DNA of 23,618 nucleotides from Baffinella frigidus. Lineage: Eukaryota > Cryptophyceae > Cryptomonadales > Baffinellaceae. Shown piece by piece: positions 15,215 through 22,628 of the stretch (position 1 is the stretch's first letter; the number at the start of each line of letters is the position of its first letter). Both the position numbers and the translations under genes were made by a program. Below the pieces are notes generated by a model. The model was not told where the DNA came from. It saw only the letters and a list, made by a program, of their open reading frames with translations, and made no database searches. The stretch spans positions 631,985 to 655,602 of the forward strand of contig MU646444.1 of the NCBI GenBank assembly GCA_026770585.1. The letters run 5' to 3'.

Positions 15215-15312
15215 CTGGCGAATGGGGGGCGGTGGGAGAGACGGTTTTGTGTCGTGTGTGTTGAAGGCACGCGGACCTAAAGGGCTGGCAGGTGGGTCCG
15301 CAGGGAGACGAA

Positions 15313-15417
15313 TATCCCTTGAGTGGCCAGTAGGCGCATACGCCCTACCGTAGGGCCCTAGCACCTGCCTAGGACCTCTTGGCGGTCAAATTTGACCGCC
15401 TGGCCACTTAAGGGATA
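15313..15417. mobile_element. Family B foldback element, 105 bases
   Basis: Starts TATCCCTTGAGTGGCCAG and ends CTGGCCACTTAAGGGATA, with GGCGGTCAAATTTGACCGCC near the right end. Same length as the copies at 4320 and 17471. The order of internal parts is reversed relative to 4320. Confidence 0.8.
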
Positions 15418-15566
15418 TTGAATAAAAAAATGTGGAGCTTAGGGCCGTCGAAGGGGTGGATTTTTTTCTCTCGTGTTTTTTTTCTCTCGGTGGTCCTAGG
15501 AAGGAATCAGGCTTCTTGCATTCGAGCTACTCCACATGCGGGTCTCTCACGCAGGCCCCTCCCGCG

Positions 15567-15612
15567 CGGAAGTTGACGCCGCCCGGAAGTTGACGCCGCC
15601 CGGAAGTTGACA
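15567..15612. repeat. 17-base tandem repeat
   Basis: CGGAAGTTGACGCCGCC twice in full and once in part. Confidence 0.85.
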
Positions 15613-15696
15613 GCGTAAAGTCACTTCTTGACCTGGGCGAGAGGAATTAGTGAGGTGCCCCCTTTTTGTAAAAAAGAAGCGCTGAAAGGGGTGTCC

Positions 15697-15905
15697 CACT
15701 CGAGACTGGAAGAGGGACTATTTCAAAAGTTTTAACTTTACGTGTCCTTTACAAGTGGACCGATGTGTAGTAATTTTCACACAAATATCTGGTTTTGGTC
15801 ACGTGGCTGGGGGAATTCCCCCAGCTTCGTGACCAAACCCGCCCGTGACTCGTACAAATGTTTACAACCCCACATTTAAAATGCCCCCCTTTCCAGCCTC
15901 GAGTG
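15697..15905. mobile_element. Family I foldback with an inner hairpin
   Basis: Ends CACTCGAGACTGGAA and TTCCAGCCTCGAGTG face each other. Inside, 15793-15837 forms a strong hairpin (TTTGGTCACG, GCTGGGGGAATTCCCCCAGC, CGTGACCAAA). Relative of 5326-5514, with the same TACTACAC/GTAGTAA and GTGACC words. Confidence 0.6.
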
Positions 15906-16138
15906 GTCTGGTGGCAGGTCGAGGCGTGATTCGCCAGAGGAAAAAACGCGTTTGCAAATCAAATCGCCGTGGCAAAAAGGGAACCGTGTGAGGACCCGGG
16001 TGCAGGGCGAGCCCGCCTCGGGCCGTTAGATCGACTGTATTCGGGGTGAGCCTCGGCTCGTGCAGAAACGACGGCGATATTTTCGATACGGTAGGTCTGA
16101 TGCTATGAGGCTGGGACCACCAAAAGCGCGGTGTGTGC

Positions 16139-16139
<1 letters not shown>

Positions 16140-16174
<35 letters not shown>
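16140..16174. repeat. GA dinucleotide repeat
   Basis: About 34 bases of pure GA. Confidence 0.9.
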
Positions 16175-16176
<2 letters not shown>

Positions 16177-16189
16177 CGCCTCCGTGAGG

Positions 16190-16395
16190 GACCGATGGTC
16201 ATCCTGCAGAACCAGTTCCAGTGTCCGTACAGGGGTACCTCGTTCATAAGAAACCGCCCCCCCCTAGGATCCTACAGTAGGACCATGCCTAGGGCCCTAT
16301 GGTGGTCCTAGGGGGGGGGGTAGTTTCTTATGAGCGAGGTACCCCTGTACATGGTGGGAGCTCGAAGAATCAAAAGGACCGATGGTGCCTTTGGA
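16190..16395 (+). repeat. Family C arm split by a family A insertion
   Basis: CTGCAGAACCAGTTCCAGTG TCCG stands left of the family A element, and CATGGTGGGAGCTCGAAGAA right of it. In intact family C copies these pieces are adjacent (GTGTCCGCCTATGGTGGGAG). This gives an occupied and an empty version of one site. Confidence 0.7.
16230..16347. mobile_element. Family A foldback inserted in family C
   Basis: 118 bases, CAGGGGTACCTCGTTCATAA to TTATGAGCGAGGTACCCCTG, with TA on both sides. The arms are about 50 bases with few mismatches. TA duplication and CAGGG ends suit a Tc1/mariner-type MITE. Confidence 0.85.
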
Positions 16396-16610
16396 GGCTT
16401 CAGGCCTCTGTGGGGATTTAGGCTAGGACGAGCCCGCCTGGGGATGACGTTGGAGCCACTGCTCTATTTCGGGCGGAATGTATCTTGGAAATGCATCATC
16501 GGAACTCGGTGACTCTTGACGCTCGAGAACTTGTAAGACTCGACAATACAGGGGTACCTTGTAATAGAGGCCGTAGCCGGGGGAAGCAGGGCAGGGGATG
16601 CTCTGCTTAC

Positions 16611-16813
16611 AGGCAGGCGACGGACGACGAAGATGAGACGCAGAATCGTGTCAGGGAAAAGTTGAGGTGCCAGAAAAGCGAGAACGGATCCTCGATTCCT
16701 TTTCCGGCCCGTGCTGAGGGTTGAGTGTTGAGGGGTGAGTGTTGAGTGGTGAGTGTCGAGTGTTGAGTGTTGAGTGTTGAGGGGCGAGTGTTTTGTGTTG
16801 AGGGTTGAGGGTC

Positions 16814-16844
<31 letters not shown>

Positions 16845-17119
16845 GGTTGTGGGTTGATGGTTGAGGGTTGAGGGTTGAGGGTTGAGGGGTGAGGGTTGAG
16901 AGTTGACTATTTTGTGTTGTGTGTTTTGTGTTGAGGTTTGAGGGGGGGGGGGATTCCCGAAGGCCCTTCGTAGCTGAAGAACCAAGAGAACCAAGTTCGT
17001 GAACTGGAAGAAGTCCTCCTCCAGCAGCCTCCGTCGCCACAGCGGTGAGGCGTCCAACTCAGTACGCGTCGCGTGCGCGCGGGCAGCAGCACGCGCCGCG
17101 TCCTCGGCCGCGGTCGCCA
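16611..17119 (-). CDS. Two exon-like pieces around a heptamer minisatellite, unknown protein
   Basis: On the minus strand ATGGCGACCGCGGCC at 17119 sits in an ideal start context (CCGCCATGG). It opens an alanine-rich start, then RTELDASPLWRRRLLEEDF and FQFTNLVLLVLQ, a basic segment leading into a hydrophobic one. After about 16976 the frame enters CCCTCAA-type repeats. Beyond them, 16713-16611 is bounded by CCCTCAG and by a strong GTAAGC donor. It has two open readings (one with EDPFSLFWHLNFSLTRF, the other with LAPQLFPDTILRLIFV). The phases of the two pieces do not close with the donors seen (GTTCTC or GTTCTT). The hydrophobic start loosely recalls membrane acyltransferases, but this is weak. 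Confidence 0.3.
16716..16945. repeat. TTGAGGG/TTGAGTG minisatellite
   Basis: About 30 seven-base units, a variant of the telomere-like period with GAG. It ends in TTTTGTGTTG units and a G run. It may occupy an intron of the minus-strand pieces on either side. Confidence 0.85.
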
Positions 17120-17349
17120 TGGCGGACGCCCTTGTTAGGCAAGGCGCCAACCATCCTGCGGCCTCTCTGACCAAAAATGGCTCTGTCAAGTGGCTCTGCC
17201 GGGCAAACCCCTCCTCAATGGGGCGCTCTTCCAGCTCCGTGAGCAGGCTCAGGCGGCACCAAATCCTGGTACAAATTTAATTTTCAAATCCCCCCACTGA
17301 GAGGGAAATTTGTACTGCGAGGGAGAAAATCCTTAGAATCCCTCTTGTA

Positions 17350-17470
17350 CAAGAGTACCTCGCTCATAAGAAACCGCCTCCCCCTAGGACCCTACAGTAG
17401 GACCATGCCTAGGGCCCTATGGGGGTCCTAGCTAGGGGGGGGGTCGTTTCTTATGAGCGAGGTACCCCTG
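17350..17470. mobile_element. Family A foldback element
   Basis: CAAGAGTACCTCGCTCATAA on the left (two changes), TTATGAGCGAGGTACCCCTG on the right, TA on both sides. The right TA is also the first two bases of the neighbouring family B element. Confidence 0.8.
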
Positions 17471-17575
17471 TATCCCTTAAGTGCTCAGTAAGCTCATACG
17501 TCCTACCGTAGGACCCTAGGACCTGCCTAGGACCTCTTGGCGGTCAATTTCGACCGCCTCGCCACTTGAGAGATA
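17471..17575. mobile_element. Family B foldback element, 105 bases
   Basis: TATCCCTTAAGTGCTCAG to CGCCACTTGAGAGATA. Directly abuts a family A element, the same arrangement as at 18167-18569. Both B copies are followed by GTGTGCATCA. Confidence 0.8.
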
Positions 17576-17746
17576 GTGTGCATCATTAATACCAACACGG
17601 CCACCATGTAGCCTAACGATGGGATACCATGTATGGGCCTTCAGCCGACTTGGTCCTGGTGTGTGTGAGACATGAACCTCTTTGGTCTAACTCACGCCCG
17701 TTTGAGGATACCCCTTAGCCGGTTTCTGTCGCGATCCTCTGTACAG

Positions 17747-17850
17747 AGGGGTCTGATGTGATCCGAAAGAAAGCATGTCCTTTCTACAGAACAAGGTCCG
17801 GTGTCCGCCTATGGTGGGAGTTAAAAGAACCTAAAGGACCTAAAGGACCC
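17747..17850 (+). repeat. Family C arm
   Basis: TGATGTGATCCGAAAGAAAG, TTTCTACAGAACAAGGTCCG, TATGGTGGGAGTTAAAAGAA, then two CCTAAAGGA units. Preceded by CGGTTTCTGTCGCGATCCTC, shared with 4660-4680. Confidence 0.7.
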
Positions 17851-17976
17851 CCACCGGTGCATGCAACCCCACCGATGCTGTGTGAGGACATAGTCCAGGA
17901 CGAGCCCGCCGTGGGCCGTTACATGTAGGGCGACTGTCCTGGTGCAGGATCCTGGTCTTGCGGGGGCAGGGGGGCC

Positions 17977-18075
17977 TGAATGTGATCCGAAAAGAAGCAT
18001 GCCTTTTCTGCAGAACAACTTCCGGTGTCCGCCTATGGTGGGAGTTAAAAGAACCTAAAGGACCTAAAGGGGCGC
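17977..18075 (+). repeat. Family C arm
   Basis: TGTGATCCGAAAAGAAGCAT through CTAAAGGACCTAAAGG, about 230 bases after the previous copy and in the same direction. The two may come from one duplication. Confidence 0.7.
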
Positions 18076-18166
18076 GGGAGCGAGGCGGCACGCGAGGCTA
18101 TCCCTCTCTGGCACAGCACACGTGCTGCCAGCATGCCTCTGAGGCACGCCACCCAGGACCACGCTG

Positions 18167-18283
18167 CAGGGGTACCTCGCGCGTAAGAAACTGCTACCCC
18201 CGAGGACCCTACAGAAGGCCTATGCCTAGGGCCTTACGGTGGTCCTGGGGGGGTGGGCGTTTCTTATGAGCGAGGTACCCCTG
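18167..18283. mobile_element. Family A foldback element
   Basis: CAGGGGTACCTCGCGCGTAA to TTATGAGCGAGGTACCCCTG. TA follows on the right, but TG precedes on the left, so one copy of the target has mutated or the left edge is altered. Confidence 0.75.
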
Positions 18284-18569
18284 TATCCCTGAAGTGCCCA
18301 GTAGGCTCATACGTCCTACCGTAGGACCCTGGGACCTGCCTAGGACCTCTTGGCGGTCAATTTCGACCGCCTCGCCACTTTGGTGCTTTGGTGCTTTTAT
18401 TTACACTCACGTCGAAGGCCACATCCCACCTCACTCTTGAGGAGTTGGGAGTAATCTACGGATGAGTTCCTCGACTCTACCCATGCAGGTTCAGCCGAGT
18501 CTCCTTTGCCCCCTTTTCAGCCCCCCCTTTTAATTTTTTTTTAAAGAGATAGTCGCCACTTAAGAGATA
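18284..18569. mobile_element. Family B foldback element interrupted by an insertion
   Basis: Left part 18284-18380 (97 bases) and right part 18562-18569 (8 bases) together give exactly 105 bases, the family length. The interruption is described at 18381-18561. Confidence 0.8.
18381..18561. mobile_element. 172-base insertion with 9-base target duplication
   Basis: TCGCCACTT stands at 18372-18380 and again at 18553-18561; intact family B has it once. The inserted 172 bases start TGGTGCTTTGGTGCTTTTAT and end in a C-then-T run and AAAGAGATAG. There are no inverted ends. It has a GT near one end and a pyrimidine tract plus AG at the other, like an intron; introner-type elements show such features, but this is speculative. 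TGGTGCTTTGGTGCTTT also occurs near 13319. Confidence 0.7.
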
Positions 18570-18580
18570 GTGTGCATCAG

Positions 18581-18703
18581 GCGCGGCGCGCGGACGCAAC
18601 CCACATCTTCCAAGGCTCGGGCGCCGTATCACCCTCCTCGCCCGAAGAGGACATGCGCAGCGCGAACTCCTCGATCGCCACCTCGGTCAACCCCTCCACC
18701 TGA
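18581..18703 (+). CDS. Possible terminal exon (40 codons plus stop), unknown
   Basis: After CATCAG, a GC-rich frame of 41 triplets reads ADATHIFQGSGAVSPSSPEE, then DMRSANSSIATSVNPST-stop. Third positions are mostly G or C, unlike the repeats around it. No upstream exon was found. The other plus frame is longer but proline-rich and less natural. Confidence 0.25.
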   Translation, partial: ARRADATHIFQGSGAVSPSSPEEDMRSANSSIATSVNPST

Positions 18704-18796
18704 GACCCCGCTTCACATCAGTCAACTGGAGGCTCGCGACCTGGCCCATGGCCGAGGCTCGCTACCTGTCTGACAGAGGCTCACACCACGTGCTCC

Positions 18797-18965
18797 GTTA
18801 GGTCCTTTCTTCGAGCTCCCAACATAGGCGGACGCTGGAACTGATTCTGCAGGAGAGCCATGCTTCCTTTCTTGGGTGCTTCACTCCGCACTTCGCGTGC
18901 CTTTAGGTCCTTTAGGTTTTGAATGCTCCCAACGTATGCCAACGACACGCCCTTCCGTAGAAAGG
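18797..18965 (-). repeat. Two worn family C arms in a row
   Basis: Reverse copies at 18797-18870 and 18899-18965 share TTTAGGTCCTTTAGGTT, GCTCCCAACATAGGCGG and CTTCCTTTC. The second is more diverged. Confidence 0.6.
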
Positions 18966-19108
18966 ACTGCAGAGAAAGCGTTTTTGCTTTCGGAACGCGT
19001 GTGGCTCTCCAGTGCAGCTAGACATTCGCCCTGGAGGTCCCCGCGTAGAGTGTCGGAGTTCCCCTCCTACCCACACCTGCCGCCATCCATCTCTGTCGAT
19101 GTGGGTAT

Positions 19109-19269
19109 CCACACAGCGGACTGCGATGGGGCTTTGAATAACCCCTAAGCGTTAAGACCCAGGACCCTACGGTAGGCAACCCGTAGGGGAATAGGGGGGT
19201 TCCTACGGATAAGGTAAAGGAAACTCGGGCTCTCAGCGCCCGAAAATCCCTTCGTAAGCCGCTGTGTGG
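19109..19269. mobile_element. Family D element, complete (161 bases)
   Basis: CCACACAGCGGACTGCGATG on the left, CCCTTCGTAAGCCGCTGTGT GG on the right. The interior is GCGTTAAGACC, CCCTACGGTAGGCAACCCGT, CTCGGGC...GCCCGA. It is an intact reference for the interrupted copy at 9563-10076. Confidence 0.8.
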
Positions 19270-19397
19270 CTAGGCTCAAACGTCTGAAGGGTGGTGTGCC
19301 TTTTAGGGACAAGGTTCTCGTAGCGTTCAAGAGTCGGGGGCTGGACACGCGTCTGGGCACGACACTAGACGTGGTCACCCCCTTCCCACATTCCAGG
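19266..19397 (+). CDS. Exon-like frame, unknown
   Basis: 44 open codons end at CATTCCAGG with GTAGTGAG, a good donor, directly after. Readable core: GGVPFRDKVLVAFKSRGLD, then TRLGTTLDVVTPFPHSR. There is no ATG; the first two codons overlap the end of a family D element, so the left boundary is unknown. No family is recognised. Confidence 0.28.
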
Positions 19398-19535
19398 GTA
19401 GTGAGGCCGAGGGGTACGAGCGAAGGCCACCAATCAGTGTTTCAGTTTGGCAACCCATAAAACTAGCTATTTTTGGCATGAAGACACCAGCCTTCGCCGG
19501 AGTCCAGCCTTAGCCGGAGTTCCTCAGCTGGGAAA

Positions 19536-19655
19536 ATCAACCCTAAAGGTTGGAACATCCACCCTGAAGCCTGGTACTTCTATCCTGAAGCCTCGAACAT
19601 CCATCCTGAAGCGTGGCACCTCTAAGCTGAGGCTTTGAGCCTGCATCCTGAACAC
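19536..19655 (+). repeat. 21-base minisatellite (seven-codon period)
   Basis: About five to six units of AACATCCACCCTGAAGCCTG G with changes. In one frame it reads TSTLKPG, TSILKPR, TSILKRG, TSKLRL. A 17-base duplication (CCAGCCTTCGCCGGAGT / CCAGCCTTAGCCGGAGT) precedes it. Confidence 0.7.
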
Positions 19656-19839
19656 CGCCCCAAAACTGGTAAACAAACTGATACCCCACACCCCAGACAC
19701 TTTCAGTTTTGTGCGAAAAACTGGTAGTTATGAGGCTGATGATGGGTTCTCGTCGGCCACACTAACTCCAACCCACATGCCAGAGGCAGTGGTGTCCCTC
19801 ATCAGGCTCTAGGCCGCCTTCCCAGGGTCAAGTGCACTG

Positions 19840-19985
19840 GATGGGAAGAGGCGCGTGCGGGCATAGCTGCACAGCACGTCGCTTTCGGTTTGGCTGAGAG
19901 TTTCGTGGCTGGAGATGAGGTCTAGCTCTGTCTGAGTTAATCTGGTCTCCTCAAGACGAGGATGCGGAGACTAGAAGTTGATTCC
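19840..19985 (-). pseudogene. Coding-like piece sharing a repeat with the methyltransferase intron
   Basis: On the minus strand it reads LEETRLTQTELDLISSHET, then LSQTESDVLCSYARTRLFP and a stop. Part of it (19918-19983) matches 20438-20507 inside the methyltransferase intron, where the reading is EEARLTQAELDADQ. The next codons upstream include a TAG. It may be a decayed exon. Confidence 0.3.
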
Positions 19986-20043
19986 CCAGTTGCGTGGTAC
20001 AAATCCGTCAGCGTTTGGTCTGAAAACAATGAGTGAACGGTAG

Positions 20044-20122
20044 GAAGCATGGCCTTTCTGCAGGATAAGTTCCGGTGTCCGCCTGTGGTCGGAGTTAAAA
20101 GAACCTCAAGGACCTACAGGCA
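20044..20122 (+). repeat. Family C arm at the end of the methyltransferase gene
   Basis: GGAAGCATGGCCTTTCTGCA to CTCAAGGACCTACAGG. Its last bases supply the final codons and the stop of the methyltransferase frame on the other strand. Confidence 0.7.
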
Positions 20123-21020
20123 GTTGTTGGACCTGCATGACTTTCTGGATGTCCTCGTGCGTGAAGCCTGAGTAGTACTGGGCCTGGTTGGCCACGGAGG
20201 CAGAGAAGCTCTCGTCCTTCTCGGGCGGCGTGTACTGATGCACGAAATGCACCATCACCTGCAGCAGGGTGCAGCCTTCACGGTCCGAGCCTGGGCAAGA
20301 GATAAACATGAGGCGCGCGCCGCCTAGGTCAACCCCGAACCCTAGACCCTTGAGGGTTCCTAAACCCCGAACCCTGAACCCTAAAACCTGCCTGCACATG
20401 CTTTCCCCCTTGACACCAGAACCCCTTTCCCTGACCTGATCAGCATCTAGCTCTGCCTGAGTCAATCTGGCCTCCTCACAATGAGGAGACCTGAAGTTGA
20501 TGGATTGTGGCGCGGGAAGAGGGAGTGGGGCTGGCGAGCACACCCCCGTGCCGGGCGTGAGGCGTTCGCGCAGCGCGCTGATCGTGGCGTGTGCGTCCGG
20601 CACGAACGTCAGCACAGACCCGGAGACGATCAGGTCAAACGGAGCAGCCAGATCTGTCGACGCCGCCTCCGCGACGTTTCCGGTGAACGGCGAGACCGTA
20701 GTCTTGGTGAGGCCCTCGGCGGCGATTTTTTTGGAGATCTCCTCGAGCATCTTGGGCGCGACGTCGTGGAAGACCACCTCCTCAACCCCCTGCGCCTCGA
20801 GGCTCGTTCGCAGCGCCAGTCCCAGGACGCCCGTGCCCGCGCCGAAGTCAAGGACCCGCTTGATCCCCGGCTTGCCCTTGACAAGCTTCATCACCTTTTC
20901 GTGGCTGTCGTGCGCCCAGTGTGATGTGGGACCCGCCATGGTGTCCCACGTCCCTGCGCACTCGTCCCACTCACTCGACGCGGCTTTGACCATCGTTTCA
21001 GCACTGGGCGGCGCCGCCAT
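20106..21020 (-). CDS. Class I SAM-dependent methyltransferase (two exons)
   Basis: Transfers a methyl group from S-adenosylmethionine to an unidentified substrate. Start taken at MAAPPSAETMVK (21020). WDTMAGPTSHWAHDSHEKV leads to motif I, VLDFGAGTGVLGLAL; VEEVVFHDVAPKMLEEI holds motif II, and FDLIVSGSVLTFVPDA is motif IV. The next part, RLTPG then GARLMFISCPGSDREG, is the usual post-IV strand. An intron of about 228 bases (20551-20324) separates LTP-G from GARLMF. It keeps the frame but needs a GC donor, while the nearby GT (20543) with an AG giving GLGFGVDLGGARL is an alternative. The intron carries telomere-like repeats. Near the C-terminus ASVANQAQYYSGFTHEDIQKV is natural, but the last strands of the fold are missing and the final codons and stop lie in a family C repeat, so the end is truncated or continues through an intron. 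Upstream the frame stays open to 21512, including IAALAFVAFASVSGGF, a signal-like stretch without its own Met. Confidence 0.8.
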   Translation of the reverse strand: MAAPPSAETMVKAASSEWDECAGTWDTMAGPTSHWAHDSHEKVMKLVKGKPGIKRVLDFGAGTGVLGLALRTSLEAQGVEEVVFHDVAPKMLEEISKKIAAEGLTKTTVSPFTGNVAEAASTDLAAPFDLIVSGSVLTFVPDAHATISALRERLTPGTGVCSPAPLPLPAPQSINFRSPHCEEARLTQAELDADQVRERGSGVKGESMCRQVLGFRVRGLGTLKGLGFGVDLGGARLMFISCPGSDREGCTLLQVMVHFVHQYTPPEKDESFSASVANQAQYYSGFTHEDIQKVMQVQQLPVGP

Positions 21021-21209
21021 TTGTGCCAGGCCTGCGGCAAATCCTCCGGAGACCGGGCGGCAAAATCCTCCGGAGACCGACGCGAAAGCGACGAAAGCAA
21101 GCGCCGCGATCCGATGCGGCGATCTGGCGCCTTTCAGCGAGGTGAGCCGAGGCGTCGTGGCGGCTTCAGAGGATTTGCCGCAGGCCTGGCACAAATGGCG
21201 GCGCCGCCC
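21006..21209. repeat. 41-base perfect inverted repeat at the methyltransferase start
   Basis: Arms 21006-21046 and 21169-21209 match without error and are 122 bases apart. Both hold GGCGGCGCCGCCATTTGTGC, including the likely start codon on the minus strand. The perfect match implies recent origin or gene conversion. Confidence 0.9.
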
Positions 21210-21544
21210 AAACGTTTGGAAGCCGCAGCCGCAACTGTTCACTTGTTCCGAGTCATCAGTGCATTTCAAGGGGAGTTGACTTTTGGGACGTCCAAAATAC
21301 CCTAATGTTGCCTCCAGGGTGGGTTTGATGGTCAAACGGTTATGAATTCTCACCTTTTCATAAGATCTGAAGGATCTGCGGGTAGTCAGGCGCAGCCAGC
21401 GCCACGAGCATTCTACGTTGGGGAATCTTGACGCCGACCGCTGACGGTACCAGCCCGCCTCACTGCTGCAGTGCGCTGCGAGCTTGCGCACCCAGACGAG
21501 ACGGGGTACCATTTAGGCCGAGGTACAAGTCAGGCCTGGCTCCC

Positions 21545-21680
21545 GGCCGGTGCGGTGCATGCGACCGCCAATCTCTGACCCCTGAACCCTGAACCCTGAC
21601 CGCAAGACGCTACGCCCATCTACAAAGTCTCACCACCCCCACCTCCGCGATGCTCTGCCGCGGCTAAAGCCCTGGCTTAG
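21545..21680. other. Stretch without a recognised gene
   Basis: Between the methyltransferase frame and the next telomere-like tract. Contains a few CCCTGAA units at 21580-21600. Nothing else was seen. Confidence 0.4.
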
Positions 21681-21913
21681 GGTGTAGGGTGTAGGGTTTA
21701 CGTGAATCATGCATAGGACCCTACTGTAGGCACTACCGTAGGGACATGAGGTTGTTCTTACGGATATCCTAACCGATTCTTTCGGTGGCTGAGCCACCGA
21801 GAATCGATCAACCTTTAGGGTTTGGGGTTTAGGGTCAGGGTCCAGGGTTCAGGGTTCAGGGTTCAGGGTTCAGGGTTCAGGGTTCGGGGTTCAGGATTCA
21901 GGGTTAAGGGGTT
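21680..21913. repeat. TTCAGGG/TTTAGGG telomere-like tract with a hairpin
   Basis: TGTAGGG and TTTAGGG units, then TTCAGGG repeats at 21838-21905. Inside lie a family D fragment (21712-21770) and a hairpin at 21774-21808 (CGATTCTTTCGGTGGCT / AGCCACCGAGAATCG). Confidence 0.75.
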
Positions 21914-21925
21914 AAGGGTCGGGAG

Positions 21926-22171
21926 CTGATCGCGTCGCTCGTTCTAGCGACCCCACCTCCTCACTCGCCGGTCCTATCAGGAAGCTCAACGTGCTGCGCG
22001 TCCGCAGTGGTTGCTTCTTCGATGCGGGAAGGAACCCTGAACCCCAAACCCTAACCCCAGGGGATGACGGGCATCACAATTCTGGCGCTGCTTCTCGCGA
22101 GCGCCGCGGCTGCCGCCAGGCTGCGCTTCTTCCAGTTTTCTCAACGTGACCCGGTCTTAGAATTTCGGTGA
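21926..22171 (+). CDS. Possible exons of a membrane or secreted protein, unknown
   Basis: Piece 1 (21926-22031, after GGGAG) reads DRVARSSDPTSSLAGPIRK, then LNVLRVRSGCFFDAGR, GC-rich and natural. GAACCCTGAACCCC follows, with no GT. Piece 2 (22062-22171, after CCCCAG) reads MTGITILALLLASAAAAARL, then RFFQFSQRDPVLEFR-stop. This is a signal peptide of a 35-residue product or the last membrane helix of a larger protein, like 14834-15214. Between them lie CCCTGAA/CCCCAAA units. The two do not join in phase as drawn, so they may be unrelated or use unusual splice sites. The tail RFFQFSQRDP recurs at 22570-22617. Confidence 0.3.
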
Positions 22172-22206
22172 TGACGAAGAGGGTGGAACGAGTGCCTCGC
22201 CACACA

Positions 22207-22376
22207 CCACACGATGCTACCCAGGCGAACAGAATAAAAGGGACTTTTGAAGTTTTGTGGGGAAATGATCACGGATAAGGTAACCGACCGACCGTTCAGC
22301 GGGCGGAAACGTGATCATTTCCCCACAAAACTTTTAAAGTCCCTTTTATTCTGTTCGCCTGGGTAGCCTCGTGTGG
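22207..22376. repeat. 67-base inverted repeat with a 36-base loop
   Basis: Arms 22207-22273 and 22310-22376 differ at three positions. They hold CTACCCAGGCGAACAGAATA and TTTTGTGGGGAAATGATCAC. One arm is open in a minus-strand frame (GYPGEQNKRDFKSFVGK-stop); the other has a stop at a changed base. Confidence 0.85.
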
Positions 22377-22628
22377 CATCATTCGGGTACTTGAGGAACC
22401 CGTATGAGTCGTGCCACGAGTCCGGTAACTCTCGCCCTTTCGAGGCCACTGTGAGCCTCGGTCGGACAGGTGACGAGCCTCGGTGGTTGACTAATGAAGG
22501 TAAGTTCTCTCTCGCTTGTGTGGGCCTTGGCCGGCGCGGCCTCTCTCCTCCCAAGAGGGGTCTCAGCCACGCTTCTTCCAGTTTTCTCAACGGGACCCGT
22601 TCATAGAATTTCGATAATGACGGACAGG
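22377..22628 (+). CDS. Exon-like frame with GTAAGT donor and a second piece, unknown
   Basis: The plus frame SFGYLRNPYESCHESGNSR, PFEATVSLGRTGDEPRWLTN ends at ATGAAG with GTAAGT (22500), an ideal donor. CTCAG at 22562-22566 could close a 67-base intron. The joined frame would continue ATLLPVFSTGPVHRISIMTD into a family D element. Rival readings: an unspliced signal-peptide-like frame from 22494 (MKVSSLSLVWALAGAAS), and a minus-strand frame (GRELPDSWHDSYGFLKYPN) over the same bases. Confidence 0.3.

Noticed and set aside
14897-15364. Minus ORF of 155 codons
   Set aside because: It runs through telomere-like repeats (GFGVWGLGF strings); the plus strand of 15052-15214 has the more natural reading and joins in phase to 14882.
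20481-21305. Plus ORFs of 147 and 260 codons opposite the methyltransferase
   Set aside because: Antisense shadows; the minus strand has clear methyltransferase motifs.
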